Assembly: GCF_006540005.1 (NCBI RefSeq)
Contig: NZ_BJOC01000028.1
Coordinates: forward strand, 1-64,000
Length of the DNA stretch: 64,000 nucleotides
Direction of reading: 5' to 3'
Source: Halomonas halmophila
Lineage (GTDB): Bacteria; Pseudomonadota; Gammaproteobacteria; Pseudomonadales; Halomonadaceae
The position numbers were made by a program, and so were the translations under genes. The notes under the pieces were generated by a model that saw only the letters and a program-made list of their open reading frames with translations, had not been told where the DNA came from and did no database searches. This document shows positions 53,975 through 62,402 of this stretch, one piece after another. How positions within the stretch are numbered: position 1 is the stretch's first letter; each line of letters starts with the position of its first letter.

Positions 53975-55909
53975 TTACTGCTTTTTCTGGTCGTCGTTGA
54001 CTTCCTCGTACTCGGCGTCGACCACGTCTTCTTCCTGCTTGCCTTCGGCCTGCTCACCGCTGTCGGCCTGCTGCTGAGCGGCGTCGTCACCCTGCTCGGC
54101 GTACATCTTCTGCGCCAGGTTGCCGGAGGCTTCGGTCAGCGTATCCAGCTTGGCCTGGATGTCGTCCTTGTCGTCGCCCTTGATGGCTTCCTCGAGTTCG
54201 CTGGCCGCATTCTCGATGGACTGCTTCTCTTCGTCGGTCGCCTTGTCGCCGGCTTCCTCGAGCGTCTTGCGGGCGGCGTGGACCATGCCGTCGGCCTGGT
54301 TGCGCAGCTGGACGAGTTCCTCGAACTTCTTGTCCTCTTCGGCATTGGCCTCGGCGTCCTGCACCATCTGCTCGACTTCTTCCTCGGACAGACCGCTGGA
54401 GGCCTTGATGACGATCGACTGTTCTTTGCCGGTCGCCTTGTCCTTGGCGGAGACGTTGAGAATGCCGTTGGCGTCCAGGTCGAAGGCGACCTCGATCTGC
54501 GGCACACCGCGCGGCGCCGGCGGAATGTCGGAGAGGTCGAAGCGACCCAGCGACTTGTTGCCACTGGACTGCTTGCGCTCGCCCTGCTGCACGTGAATGG
54601 TCACGGCCGTCTGATTGTCATCCGCGGTCGAGAAGGTCTGCGTCTTCTTGGTCGGGATAGTGGTGTTCTTTTCGATCAGCGGCGTCATCACGCCACCCAG
54701 GGTCTCGATACCCAGAGTCAGCGGGGTAACGTCGAGCAGCAGCACGTCCTTGACGTCGCCGCCGAGCACACCGCCCTGGATGGCAGCACCCACGGCCACG
54801 GCTTCGTCCGGGTTGACGTCCTTGCGGGCGTCCTTGCCGAAGAATTCGGTGACCTTGGACTGCACCAGCGGCATGCGCGTCTGACCACCGACCAAGATGA
54901 CATCATCGATGTCGGAAGCGGACAGATCGGCATCCGCCAGCGCGGTCTTGCACGGCTTCAGCGAACGCGCCACCAGGTCCTCGACCAGCGACTCGAGCTT
55001 GGCCCGCGTGACCTTGACGTTGAGGTGCTTGGGCCCGGTGTTGTCGGCCGTGATGTACGGCAGATTGACCTCGGTCTGCTGGGCACTGGACAGCTCGATC
55101 TTGGCCTTCTCGGCGGCTTCCTTGAGGCGCTGCATGGCCAGGTTGTCGCCGGACAGGTCCATGCCGCTGTCATGCTTGAACTGATCGACCAGATAGTTGA
55201 TCAACGCCAGGTCGAAGTCTTCACCACCCAGGAAGGTATCGCCATTGGTGGCCAGCACTTCGAACTGGGTCTCGCCGTCGACATCGGCCACTTCGATGAT
55301 GGAGATATCGAAGGTACCGCCACCCAGGTCATAGACCGCGATGGTCTTGTCGCCGCGCGACTTGTCCATACCGTAGGCCAGTGCAGCGGCCGTCGGCTCG
55401 TTGATGATGCGCTTGACCTCGAGACCGGCGATACGACCCGCGTCCTTGGTGGCCTGACGCTGGCTGTCGTTGAAGTAGGCCGGCACGGTGATGACCGCTT
55501 CGGTGACCGTCTCGCCCAGGTAGTCCTCGGCGGTCTTCTTCATCTTCTGCAGCACTTCGGCACTGACCTGGGGCGGCGCCAGCTTGTTGCCCTTGACCTC
55601 GACCCAGGCATCGCCGTTGTCGGCTTCCGTGATGGTGTAAGGCACCATCTTGATGTCCTTCTGCACGACATCGTCTTCGAAACGACGGCCAATCAAGCGC
55701 TTGATGGCATACAGGGTGTTCTGCGGGTTGGTCACCGCCTGGCGCTTGGCCGCCTGACCGACGAGTGTCTCGCCGTCGTCGGTGTAGCCAATGATGGACG
55801 GGGTAGTACGAGCGCCTTCGGCGTTCTCGATCACCTTGGCCTGGTCGCCGTCGAGCACGGCAACGCAGGAATTGGTGGTCCCCAGGTCAATACCGATGAT
55901 GCGTCCCAT
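53975..55909 (-). CDS. dnaK: Chaperone protein DnaK (Hsp70)
   Basis: ATP-driven folding chaperone and, in E. coli, negative regulator of sigma-32. The 644-residue protein starts with [12 protein letters not shown], has the [21 protein letters not shown] block and the [11 protein letters not shown] phosphate motif, and ends in the GrpE/DnaJ-contact tail [11 protein letters not shown]. It is transcribed from the heat-shock promoter upstream of grpE, and is 123 bases downstream of it. Confidence 0.98.
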   Translation of the reverse strand: MGRIIGIDLGTTNSCVAVLDGDQAKVIENAEGARTTPSIIGYTDDGETLVGQAAKRQAVTNPQNTLYAIKRLIGRRFEDDVVQKDIKMVPYTITEADNGDAWVEVKGNKLAPPQVSAEVLQKMKKTAEDYLGETVTEAVITVPAYFNDSQRQATKDAGRIAGLEVKRIINEPTAAALAYGMDKSRGDKTIAVYDLGGGTFDISIIEVADVDGETQFEVLATNGDTFLGGEDFDLALINYLVDQFKHDSGMDLSGDNLAMQRLKEAAEKAKIELSSAQQTEVNLPYITADNTGPKHLNVKVTRAKLESLVEDLVARSLKPCKTALADADLSASDIDDVILVGGQTRMPLVQSKVTEFFGKDARKDVNPDEAVAVGAAIQGGVLGGDVKDVLLLDVTPLTLGIETLGGVMTPLIEKNTTIPTKKTQTFSTADDNQTAVTIHVQQGERKQSSGNKSLGRFDLSDIPPAPRGVPQIEVAFDLDANGILNVSAKDKATGKEQSIVIKASSGLSEEEVEQMVQDAEANAEEDKKFEELVQLRNQADGMVHAARKTLEEAGDKATDEEKQSIENAASELEEAIKGDDKDDIQAKLDTLTEASGNLAQKMYAEQGDDAAQQQADSGEQAEGKQEEDVVDAEYEEVNDDQKKQ

Positions 55910-56032
55910 AGGAAATCCTCGAAATATCGCTGTTACAAATTCGTTCGTGTGAGGCGGTTACCGCCTTGATGCCATGTATCTGGGGGCCCTCAGCACCTTT
56001 TCAAGGGCCCGAAGCGCTTTTTCAGCGCAAAA

Positions 56033-56674
56033 TCATTCGGCGGCCTGACTGACCACGACCATCGCCGGGCGTACCAGGCGACCGTTGAGCAGATAGCCCT
56101 TCTGGATCACTTCCATGACGCTGTTGGGATCCATTTCCGCGTTGGGCACCATGGTCACGGCCTCGTGGTACTGCGGATCGAAGGGTTCACCGGCCGGGTC
56201 GACCACCTCGACGCCAAACTTGTTGAGCACATCCAGCTGCAGCTTGAGGGTCATGGAAACCCCCTCGCGATGCACTTCGGTGGCATCCTCGCCCATGGCG
56301 TCCAGCGCCTTTTCCAGGCTGTCGACTACCGGCAGCAGTTCCTTGACGAACTTCTCGAGCGCAAACTTGCGTGCCTTCTCGGTCTCCTGCTCGGCACGAC
56401 GGCGAATGTTCTGCGCCTCGGCCGCCTCGCGCATGGCCTTGTCGTTGGCCTCGGCCAGGCTCTTCTCGAGCTCCTCTACCTTGGCCGCCAGCATCTCGGC
56501 TTCGGGGTTGTCGCTGGACTCACCCTCGACCTTCTCCTGTTCAGCGTTCTCGATTGCATCCTCGATGGTATCCTCGAGCTCGCCGTCGACGATTTCCGGC
56601 TCCACCTGGGCGTCGGTTTCCGCCTGCTGGCGGGAAAGCTCATCGTCCTGAGGTGTCTGCGGATCTTTGGCCAT
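56033..56674 (-). CDS. grpE: Nucleotide exchange factor GrpE
   Basis: Releases ADP from DnaK. The 213-residue protein has a strongly acidic N-terminal segment, a long coiled-coil helix (about 65-120), and the C-terminal beta domain with [20 protein letters not shown] and [24 protein letters not shown] precedes the ATG. It is first in the grpE-dnaK-dnaJ operon and divergent from recN. Confidence 0.97.
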   Translation of the reverse strand: MAKDPQTPQDDELSRQQAETDAQVEPEIVDGELEDTIEDAIENAEQEKVEGESSDNPEAEMLAAKVEELEKSLAEANDKAMREAAEAQNIRRRAEQETEKARKFALEKFVKELLPVVDSLEKALDAMGEDATEVHREGVSMTLKLQLDVLNKFGVEVVDPAGEPFDPQYHEAVTMVPNAEMDPNSVMEVIQKGYLLNGRLVRPAMVVVSQAAE

Positions 56675-56750
56675 GTGTGCCTCCTGAATGACAGCTGGCG
56701 GGCGGTGCCGCCTGAAGACATGTTGTCGGGTTGAAACGTCGTTGCCAGGT

Positions 56751-56778
56751 ATATGGGGCTGACAGCGCAGAACTCAAG
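56751..56778 (-). promoter_or_regulatory. Sigma-32 heat-shock promoter of grpE-dnaK-dnaJ
   Basis: CTTGAGT (56772-56778) and CCCCATAT (56751-56758), 13 bases apart, closely match the sigma-32 consensus CTTGAAA-N11-15-CCCCATNT. The start would fall near 56744, leaving a 70-nt leader before grpE. Confidence 0.9.
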
Positions 56779-56826
56779 GCACCCCTGCCAACCGATTCGC
56801 GGTGCGCGTTGTTCGCCGACATGAAC

Positions 56827-56846
56827 TACTGTATAAACACACAAGG
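56827..56846. promoter_or_regulatory. LexA-box-like operator of recN
   Basis: TACTGTATAAACACACAAGG matches the SOS consensus TACTGTATATATATACAGTA well on the left arm; the right arm is ACAA rather than ACAG. It lies 47 bases before recN, a classic SOS gene. Confidence 0.6.
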
Positions 56847-56892
56847 CAATGGATGAATAACCAGTGAATTCCAGCGGCACCGGGGAGGCATC

Positions 56893-58566
56893 ATGCTGAC
56901 AGAGCTTGCCATCAGCGACTTCGCTATCGTCGACCAACTGTCACTCGAATGGGACAGCGGCATGACCGCCATTACCGGCGAGACAGGGGCCGGCAAGTCC
57001 ATCCTGCTGGGGGCGCTCGGCCTGTGCCTCGGTGAACGGGCGGATACCGGCAGTGTGCGCCATGGCTGCGAACGCGCCGACCTCAGCGCGCGCTTCGATG
57101 TCTCGGCACTGCCCGGCGCCCGCGCCTGGCTCGAAGCCCGCGAACTGCCCAGTGAGGACTGCCTGCTGCGGCGCGTGGTGACCCGTTCGGGGCGCTCCAA
57201 GGCGTGGATCAACGGCCTGCCGGCCACGGTCAGCGACCTCAAGGCGCTGGGCAGCCACCTCATCGAGATTCACGGCCAGCATGCCCACCAGGGCCTGATG
57301 CGCGAAGACACCCACCTGCAACTGCTCGACGACTTCGCCGGTCACCATGCCGCCATCGAGGCACTGGCCGAGACCTATCGCGACTGGCGTGACGCCCAGC
57401 AACGACTCAAGCGCCTCTCGGAGGATGACGACGAGATTCGCGCCCGGCTGCAGCTGCTGCGTTACCAGGTCGAGGAGCTCGACCAGCTGAGCCTGGCCGA
57501 GGGCGAGCTGGACGAGCTGGAAACCGAGCAGGAAAACCTGGCCCATGCCGAGGAGCGCCTGCAGGAAGCCCAGTTCGCCGCCCAGTGCTGTGATGGCGAC
57601 GAGGGCGGTGCCCTGCCGTTGCTGCATCAGGCGGTCAACCGACTCTCCGCCCTGCCCGGCAGCGAACGAGGCGCCCTGGCCGATGCCCTGAGCATGCTGG
57701 GCGACGCCTGCATCCAGGTGGAGGAAGCCGGCCGCGAACTCAACCACTTCGCCTCCAGCGTGGAGCTGGACCCGGAACGCCTGGCCCAGGTCGAACAACG
57801 CCTCAGCGAAGTGCACCGCATCGCCCGCAAGCACCAGGTGCCCCCGGAAGAGCTGGTCGCCCTGCACCAGCGCCTGTCCGACGAGCTGGCCGAACTCGAC
57901 GGCGGCGACAACGACCTGGATAGCCTGAGCGCCGAGGTCGAGCGACTCAAGCAAACCTGGCGGGAACAGGCAGAAGCCGTCAGCAAGACCCGTCGGAAAG
58001 CGGCCAAGCGCTTCGGCAAGGAAGTGCAGGATCAGCTGGCGTTTCTGGCCATGGACAAGGCCAGCTTCGAAGTCGAGCTGACGCCACGTGACACCCCCTC
58101 CGCGGAAGGGCTGGAGCGGGCCCGGCTGTTGATCAGTGCCAACCCGGGCCAGCCCGCACGTCCGCTCACCAAGGTGGCCTCGGGCGGCGAGCTGTCACGC
58201 ATCAGCCTGGCCATTCAGGTCGTGGCCGCGCAGCACTCGACCATTCCCAGCCTGGTCTTCGACGAGGTCGACGTCGGCGTTTCCGGCGCCACCGCGGAAG
58301 TCGTCGGCCAGCTGCTGCGGCGGCTGGGCAGCAACGGCCAGGTGATGACCGTCACCCACCTGCCACAGGTCGCCGCCCAGGCTCACCAGCACCTGCATAT
58401 CGCCAAGCAGGCCGAAGACGACACCACGCTGACGCAGATGGCGGTACTCGATGAAGCCGGCCGCGTAGGCGAACTGGCCCGGATGCTGGGCGGCATGAAG
58501 CTCACCGACCAGACCCTGGCCCACGCCCGCGAGATGCTCGACGCCAGCCAGCGCGCGCACCACTGA
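56893..58566 (+). CDS. recN: DNA repair protein RecN
   Basis: SMC-like ATPase in recombinational repair of double-strand breaks. The 557-residue protein has Walker A GETGAGKS at 29-36, a long coiled coil (about 160-370), the ABC-type signature in KVASGGELSRISL, and Walker B VFDEVDVGVSG. GGGGAGG precedes the ATG. It is convergent with fur, separated by a perfect palindrome. Confidence 0.96.
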   Translation: MLTELAISDFAIVDQLSLEWDSGMTAITGETGAGKSILLGALGLCLGERADTGSVRHGCERADLSARFDVSALPGARAWLEARELPSEDCLLRRVVTRSGRSKAWINGLPATVSDLKALGSHLIEIHGQHAHQGLMREDTHLQLLDDFAGHHAAIEALAETYRDWRDAQQRLKRLSEDDDEIRARLQLLRYQVEELDQLSLAEGELDELETEQENLAHAEERLQEAQFAAQCCDGDEGGALPLLHQAVNRLSALPGSERGALADALSMLGDACIQVEEAGRELNHFASSVELDPERLAQVEQRLSEVHRIARKHQVPPEELVALHQRLSDELAELDGGDNDLDSLSAEVERLKQTWREQAEAVSKTRRKAAKRFGKEVQDQLAFLAMDKASFEVELTPRDTPSAEGLERARLLISANPGQPARPLTKVASGGELSRISLAIQVVAAQHSTIPSLVFDEVDVGVSGATAEVVGQLLRRLGSNGQVMTVTHLPQVAAQAHQHLHIAKQAEDDTTLTQMAVLDEAGRVGELARMLGGMKLTDQTLAHAREMLDASQRAHH

Positions 58567-58618
58567 TCCGCCACGGCCTGCACTCAGGACCGACTCGACG
58601 GCGCTGCCACCAACACGC

Positions 58619-58652
58619 AGACGCTCCTCATCCCCGGGGATGAGGAGCGTCT
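58619..58652. repeat. Perfect 34-bp palindrome between recN and fur
   Basis: 17-base arms from AGACGCTCCTCATCCCC match exactly with no spacer. It lies between the convergent stops of recN and fur. No T-run follows on either strand, unlike a normal terminator, although a hairpin in RNA would still form. Confidence 0.7.
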
Positions 58653-58703
58653 CGAGATGACCTGGTGGTTGACGTCGCCGACGCGGCTGGCTGTGTCAGC
58701 CGT

Positions 58704-59123
58704 TCAGCTCTTCGCGTTCTTCGGACGCACGTAAAGCACCAGGGCATGGTCCACCAGCTCGTAGCCATGCTCTTCGGCAATTTCCTGCTGGCGGCGCTCG
58801 ATGGTGTCATCGAAGAACTCGATGATCTCGCCACTGTCCAGGCACACCATATGATCGTGGTGCTCCTCCTGGGTCAGCTCGAAGACGGCATGCCCGCCAT
58901 CGAAGTTGTGGCGCGTCACCAGCCCGGCTGTCTCGAACTGCGTCAGCACACGATAGACGGTGGCAAGGCCCACGTCTTCGCCCGCTTCCAGCAGTGTCTT
59001 GTAGACATCCTCGGCGCTCAGGTGGTGTTGTCCCGTGGCGTTCTCGAGAATATGTAGTATCTTGACGCGCGGCAGGGTCACTTTCAGACCGGCCTTGCGT
59101 AATTCATGGTTTTGGTCGGCCAT
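58704..59123 (-). CDS. fur: Ferric uptake regulator Fur
   Basis: Fe(II)-dependent repressor of iron-uptake genes. The 139-residue protein has an N-terminal winged helix with recognition region EDVGLATVYRVLTQF and the metal-binding HHDHMVCLDSG at 88-98. Only one cysteine (C94) is present, like Pseudomonas and unlike E. coli, which keeps a second. The start ATG 59123 gives the standard N-terminus; a longer frame is antisense to bamE. It is divergent from bamE with a 72-base gap. Confidence 0.96.
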   Translation of the reverse strand: MADQNHELRKAGLKVTLPRVKILHILENATGQHHLSAEDVYKTLLEAGEDVGLATVYRVLTQFETAGLVTRHNFDGGHAVFELTQEEHHDHMVCLDSGEIIEFFDDTIERRQQEIAEEHGYELVDHALVLYVRPKNAKS

Positions 59124-59131
59124 GTTTGCTC

Positions 59132-59161
59132 TTCGCAGTATCAGGTAGGGTCGGGTATGAT
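59132..59161 (+). promoter_or_regulatory. Possible bamE promoter
   Basis: TTCGCA at 59132-59137 and TATGAT at 59156-59161, 18 bases apart, before bamE. Its start near 59168 would leave a 28-nt leader and excludes an in-frame ATG at 59157 as the bamE start. Confidence 0.4.
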
Positions 59162-59195
59162 CGACCAAAACCACGATAGTGAAGAACAGGCGCAA

Positions 59196-59630
59196 ATGCA
59201 AAAGCTGACCCGAACCGTCACCCTCACCGCCACCCTGACTGTCGCCCTGACATTGATCAGTGGCTGCAGCTACCTTGGCGTGTACAAAAGGGATCTCGCC
59301 CAGGGTAACCTGGTGACCTCCGACATGGCCGAGCAATTGCAGCCCGGCATGACACGCCAGCAGGTGCTCAACATCATGGGCAGCCCACTGCTCACGGCAC
59401 CCTTTGATGCTGGCGAGTGGGACTACATCTACTACCTGGACAAGGCCTACAGCGGCACCGAGCAACGCCGTCTGACGCTGACCTTCCAGGGCAACCGCGT
59501 CGCCGATATCGAACGGTATGGCGATTTCTCCGAGCCGCCCGCGGTGGCCGACGAACGCGGCATCGGACCCACCGAGTCATCCGGTGAGCAAACCGGCAAC
59601 CTGCTCAACGTGCGTCCCGAGGACAGCTGA
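59196..59630 (+). CDS. bamE: Outer membrane assembly lipoprotein BamE (SmpA/OmlA)
   Basis: Lipoprotein component of the BAM complex that folds outer-membrane beta-barrels. The 144-residue precursor has a signal segment (TVALTLISGC) with lipobox ISGC, then the conserved core (YKRDLAQGNLVTSDMAEQL, GMTRQQVLNIMGSPLL, WDYIYY). The extended C-terminus is disordered-looking. ATG 59196 gives a normal lipoprotein signal. The fur/bamE/rnfH/ratA/smpB order is as in Pseudomonas. Confidence 0.95.
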   Translation: MQKLTRTVTLTATLTVALTLISGCSYLGVYKRDLAQGNLVTSDMAEQLQPGMTRQQVLNIMGSPLLTAPFDAGEWDYIYYLDKAYSGTEQRRLTLTFQGNRVADIERYGDFSEPPAVADERGIGPTESSGEQTGNLLNVRPEDS

Positions 59631-59637
59631 GCCCGGC

Positions 59638-59931
59638 TCAGTCACGCTTGGCAGCGGCGCGGGCGATCCGTGCCGCCTTGGGGTCGAGCTGCAGGGGGCG
59701 ATAGACCTCCACGCGATCGCCGTCCCGCATCGCATGCTGCTGCGGGTCTCGCAGGGGCTTGCCAAAGATGCCGAGCGGTGCCTCGTCGAAGGTGGCCGGT
59801 GCCACCTCCGGAAAGTGGTGGGGCAGGTCGGCCTGCTGCACCGCTTCACGGGCCGTCGTGCCCTCCGGCAGGCTTAGCTGGATAATGCGTTGCCGGCTGG
59901 GCAGTGCAAAGGCGACTTCGACCTGCATCAT
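59638..59931 (-). CDS. rnfH: RnfH family ubiquitin-like protein
   Basis: A 97-residue beta-grasp protein (UPF0125, DUF-like) of unclear role, named from the rnf operon and found widely with ratA. MQVEVAFALP starts the first strand and DRVEVYRPLQLDPK is the family block at the end, followed by an Ala/Arg-rich tail. The start is one of adjacent ATGs at 59931 or 59928, ten bases after the ratA stop; longer starts overlap ratA. Confidence 0.9.
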   Translation of the reverse strand: MMQVEVAFALPSRQRIIQLSLPEGTTAREAVQQADLPHHFPEVAPATFDEAPLGIFGKPLRDPQQHAMRDGDRVEVYRPLQLDPKAARIARAAAKRD

Positions 59932-59941
59932 ACTCGGGGCC

Positions 59942-60376
59942 TCAGCGTCCATAGAGCTCATCGGCACGGCGAGTGAAGGCATCGACCAGCTGGCCGGCCA
60001 CCTGCTGGAACAGCTTGCCGAAGGCCATGCCCATCAAACGGTTGGCGAACTCGAATTCCATCTCCAGGCTGACCTTGCAGGTGTCCTCGCCCATCGGCGT
60101 GAACAGCCAGCGCCCTGTCAGGCGCTTGAAAGGGCCACTGACCAGCGACAGATCGATGCGCTCCGGCTCCTGAAGATCATTGCGCGTGGTGAAACTCTGT
60201 TCGATGCCGGCACGCCCCAGCGTCATTTCGCCAACCAGGTGTGCCTCATCATGCTCCAGCAGGCGGGCATCGCGACACCCCGGCAGAAACTCCGGGTAAC
60301 GCTCGAAATCGTTGACCAGGTCGAACATTTGCTTGGGGGTGTGCCGCACCAGGGCGGACCGATTGACCGTTGGCAT
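59942..60376 (-). CDS. ratA: Ribosome association toxin RatA family (coenzyme Q-binding, START-like)
   Basis: A 144-residue START/COQ10-type protein. RatA in E. coli was reported to hinder 70S formation, and related proteins bind ubiquinone. Family features: YPEFLPGCRDARLLE and LSLVSGPFKRLTGRWLFTP. The start ATG 60376 has GGAGAGG close upstream. It is divergent from smpB, the usual arrangement, and co-transcribed with rnfH. Confidence 0.93.
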   Translation of the reverse strand: MPTVNRSALVRHTPKQMFDLVNDFERYPEFLPGCRDARLLEHDEAHLVGEMTLGRAGIEQSFTTRNDLQEPERIDLSLVSGPFKRLTGRWLFTPMGEDTCKVSLEMEFEFANRLMGMAFGKLFQQVAGQLVDAFTRRADELYGR

Positions 60377-60505
60377 TGACCTCTCCGCTGACTTCAAAGG
60401 GCCCAAGGCGTATCATGAGCAGTGATTTCAAGCCTTGAATGGTATCATGCTTCCCCCCATATCGAAGGGGCAGGCCATTTTCGGCAAGACAGAATATGAG
60501 GTTCC

Positions 60506-60997
60506 ATGGCCAACAAGAAAGGCAAGAGCAAGGGTCCAGGCGGTAACACCATCGCCCTGAACAAGAAGGCACGCTTCGAGTATCACATCAACGAAACCTT
60601 CGAGGCCGGTCTGTCGCTGGCAGGGTGGGAAGTGAAGAGTCTGCGTGCCGGGAAGGGACAGCTGACCGACACCTACATCCTGATCAAGAACGGCGAAGCC
60701 TGGCTGCTGGGCAGCAACATCACGCCGCTCAACACCGCCAGCACGCACGACGTGACCGACCCATCGCGCACGCGCAAGCTGTTGTTGCACCGCAAGGAGA
60801 TCGCCCGCATCTTCTCGCGCACCCAGGACAAGGGGCATACCTGCGTCCCGCTCAAGCTGTACTGGAAAGGCAGCAAGGTGAAGTGCGAACTGGCCCTGGT
60901 GACAGGCAAGAAGATTCACGACAAGCGGGAGACCGAGAAGGACCGCGACTGGCAGCGGCAGAAGGGCCGGATCATGCGCGAGCAGAACAAGACATAA
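60506..60997 (+). CDS. smpB: SsrA-binding protein SmpB
   Basis: Binds tmRNA and brings it to stalled ribosomes in trans-translation. The 163-residue OB-fold protein has [20 protein letters not shown]-type strand 1-2, the [17 protein letters not shown] region, and the basic C-terminal tail ([24 protein letters not shown]) that enters the mRNA channel. Its RNA partner ssrA starts 44 bases downstream on the same strand. Confidence 0.97.
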   Translation: MANKKGKSKGPGGNTIALNKKARFEYHINETFEAGLSLAGWEVKSLRAGKGQLTDTYILIKNGEAWLLGSNITPLNTASTHDVTDPSRTRKLLLHRKEIARIFSRTQDKGHTCVPLKLYWKGSKVKCELALVTGKKIHDKRETEKDRDWQRQKGRIMREQNKT

Positions 60998-60999
60998 CC

Positions 61000-61029
61000 C
61001 TGTCGCACTGACAGCGATGCTGTTAGAAT
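61000..61029 (+). promoter_or_regulatory. Possible ssrA promoter
   Basis: CTGTCG at 61000-61005 and TAGAAT at 61024-61029, 18 bases apart. The -10 is good and lies 12 bases before the mature 5' end of tmRNA, so a start near 61036 would need little 5' trimming. Confidence 0.45.
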
Positions 61030-61040
61030 GGGGACGCAAC

Positions 61041-61420
61041 GGGGGCGACATGGCTTCGACGCCGGCGACAACCCCTGAGGTGCATGCCGAGAGTGTGATG
61101 TATCTCGTAAATACAACATCACGACTAAATAGTCGCAAACGACGACAACTACGCTCAGGGCGCGCTGGCAGCGTAACAACTGCTAGCTTCTAGTCCGACC
61201 CGGAAGTGATGTGCCCATTCATCACGGAAGGGAACGAGCTCATAGATGATGGGATCGCGATTGGCCCTGTCCTCGTGTCAATCGTTAAAACTAAGAGGAA
61301 TCGCGCTTCTGGATCCTGATCGTCGGAGCCAGCGGTGTTAAACCAAAAGACGGAACTAAGCATGTAGAGCCGATGGGCGAGTGTCGGCGGACGCGGGTTC
61401 GATTCCCGCCGCCTCCACCA
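61041..61420 (+). ncRNA. ssrA: Transfer-messenger RNA (tmRNA)
   Basis: A 380-nt tRNA/mRNA hybrid that rescues stalled ribosomes and tags their products. The ends form an alanine-type acceptor: GGGGGCG pairs with CGCCTCC, including the G3.U70 pair that alanyl-tRNA synthetase recognises, followed by encoded ACCA. A T-arm (GCGGG-TTCGATT-CCCGC) and the tag frame are clear. The 3' end is a common integration site, and it is duplicated just downstream. Confidence 0.97.
61135..61176 (+). CDS. tmRNA tag reading frame
   Basis: The resume codon GCA at 61135 starts ANDDNYAQGALAA followed by TAA at 61174-61176. The ALAA end is the ClpXP/ClpAP degradation signal, as in E. coli (ANDENYALAA). Confidence 0.95.
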   Translation, partial: ANDDNYAQGALAA

Positions 61421-61620
61421 ACACCAGAAGAAAGCCACCTCCACGGGTGGCTTTTTCCGTTTGAGGCCTGCCCGCCGACAACGTGTCGGTACTCTCTCGA
61501 ACGACAGGGGCTCGATTCCCGTCACCCCACCAACACCAGAAGAAAGCCACCTCCACGGGTGGTTTCTTCGTTTGGGTGCCTGCCCGCCGACAGCGTGTTG
61601 GCACTCTCTCGAACGCACGG
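61395..61620 (+). repeat. Two-copy 113-bp tandem repeat of the ssrA 3' end
   Basis: Copy 1 (61395-61507) covers the ssrA T-arm, acceptor and CCA, its terminator and 55 bases beyond. Copy 2 (61508-61620) repeats this with about 88 percent identity by eye, including TCGATTCCCG, CACCAACACCAGAAGAAAGC and CTGCCCGCCGACA. Copy 2's T-arm and acceptor are degraded, so it is not a gene. It looks like an attachment-site duplication or scar of a past insertion at ssrA. Confidence 0.75.
61431..61456 (+). terminator. Terminator of ssrA
   Basis: Stem AAAGCCACC/GGTGGCTTT with a 6-base loop, ending in TTTTT, 11 bases after the encoded CCA. The duplicated copy (61544-61569) has TTTCTTC instead. Confidence 0.9.
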
Positions 61621-61638
61621 GGGCACATATGGGGGCAC
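61619..61638 (+). repeat. GGGGGCAC direct repeats next to the duplication
   Basis: GGGGGCAC at 61619-61626 and 61631-61638, a 12-base period, directly after the second copy. Short G-rich direct repeats near a tRNA-type attachment site recall integrase arm-binding sites, but no integrase gene is present. Confidence 0.3.
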
Positions 61639-61797
61639 CTCGTGGGGCCCGAAGCCCCAATGCCCCGAGCACCATAGAACCACACTTGATGGCGATAGAT
61701 TGTTGCCGTCCCTTGCTCGACCGACTACCCAGAACGGGTTGCGACGCTGGCGCAACTCCACCTTCCACGGAACCCGGGCAGGCAGGTACCTGAAGCC
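61639..61797. other. Noncoding remainder downstream of ssrA duplication
   Basis: No gene seen. It contains a GGGGC(CCGAA)GCCCC hairpin near 61646-61660 and sequence with no recognisable coding or mobile-element character. With the repeat it forms a 480-base gap after ssrA. Confidence 0.5.
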
Positions 61798-61829
61798 AAA
61801 AGAGCCGAGGCATCAACAGCCTCGGCTCT
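61798..61829 (-). terminator. Intrinsic terminator downstream of the small gene at 61.9 kb
   Basis: A perfect 11-bp stem AGAGCCGAGGC/GCCTCGGCTCT with a 7-base loop; the minus strand continues TTTTGG. It supports a real minus-strand transcription unit. Confidence 0.8.
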
Positions 61830-61902
61830 GCGGTTGTCCTGATCCGGTCGCACGCCGAGCCGCCGTTACTGGACCGAACGTCCCTGGCTCGGCTCGCGAC
61901 GC

Positions 61903-62124
61903 TCAATCATCCTGGACCATGGCCTGCTTCTCTCCTGCCAGAACCTCATCCCAGGCCCAGTCGAGGGTATAACCCTGGCAGGCATCAATGGTGTCGAGTA
62001 CCGCGACGGCGTGCTGCAGGGAGTTACCATTGGCGCGCAACGCTACCACTACCTTGGCCAGGTCCTGCTTGCTGAATGTACTGGCGATCTGATCGGCTTG
62101 CTCGGCTAACTGGATACCGTTCAT
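61903..62124 (-). CDS. Uncharacterised 73-residue protein
   Basis: Acidic helical protein of unknown function. GAGG eight bases before ATG 62124 and a strong terminator 70 bases downstream argue it is expressed. The sequence NGIQLAEQADQIASTFSK begins an amphipathic helix; KVVVALRANGNSLQHAVAVLDT suggests another. Two Cys-free halves, one Cys (DACQGY) and three Trp/Tyr near the end. An upstream in-frame start (62151) has a poorer site. No family was recognised. Confidence 0.55.
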   Translation of the reverse strand: MNGIQLAEQADQIASTFSKQDLAKVVVALRANGNSLQHAVAVLDTIDACQGYTLDWAWDEVLAGEKQAMVQDD

Positions 62125-62207
62125 GGTGTCATCCTCATGCAAAGTCATCATTATCCCGGGGCATCTTCACCCGGGCCGCCATCCGCGATGGCGTTCTGGT
62201 GCCTTAG

Positions 62208-62402
62208 CTACGCATGCCGGGCCTGGTAAGTACCCTGGGCGTACTGCGGGAGGTCGATAGTCTTGCAGAACCTCACTCCTGGCGCCTGGATCGGAAACAA
62301 CAGGGCACTCAGGTGGTAGCCTTGCGTCAGCGCGATGAATCCAGGTAGCGATTTACCGTCTGACGCCGTGATTTCAATATGGGTCAGCTTGCGGCACCGC
62401 AC
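62208..62402 (-). CDS. Hypothetical 64-residue ORF
   Basis: A short minus-strand frame with a plausible protein composition (HIEITASDGKSLPGFIALTQG, LLFPIQAPG) but no good ribosome site and no recognised domain. It lies between the 73-residue gene and the dipeptidase in a region of lower GC than its neighbours. It could be a degraded gene. Confidence 0.3.
   Translation of the reverse strand: MRCRKLTHIEITASDGKSLPGFIALTQGYHLSALLFPIQAPGVRFCKTIDLPQYAQGTYQARHA

Noticed and set aside
61508-61533. Second ssrA-like 3' end as a tRNA gene
   Set aside because: Only a degraded T-arm and CCA end are present; no D-arm or anticodon arm precedes it.
61373-61972. 199-residue plus-strand frame across the end of ssrA
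   Set aside because: It begins inside tmRNA and runs through terminators and the repeat; composition is Pro/Arg-rich like other chance frames.
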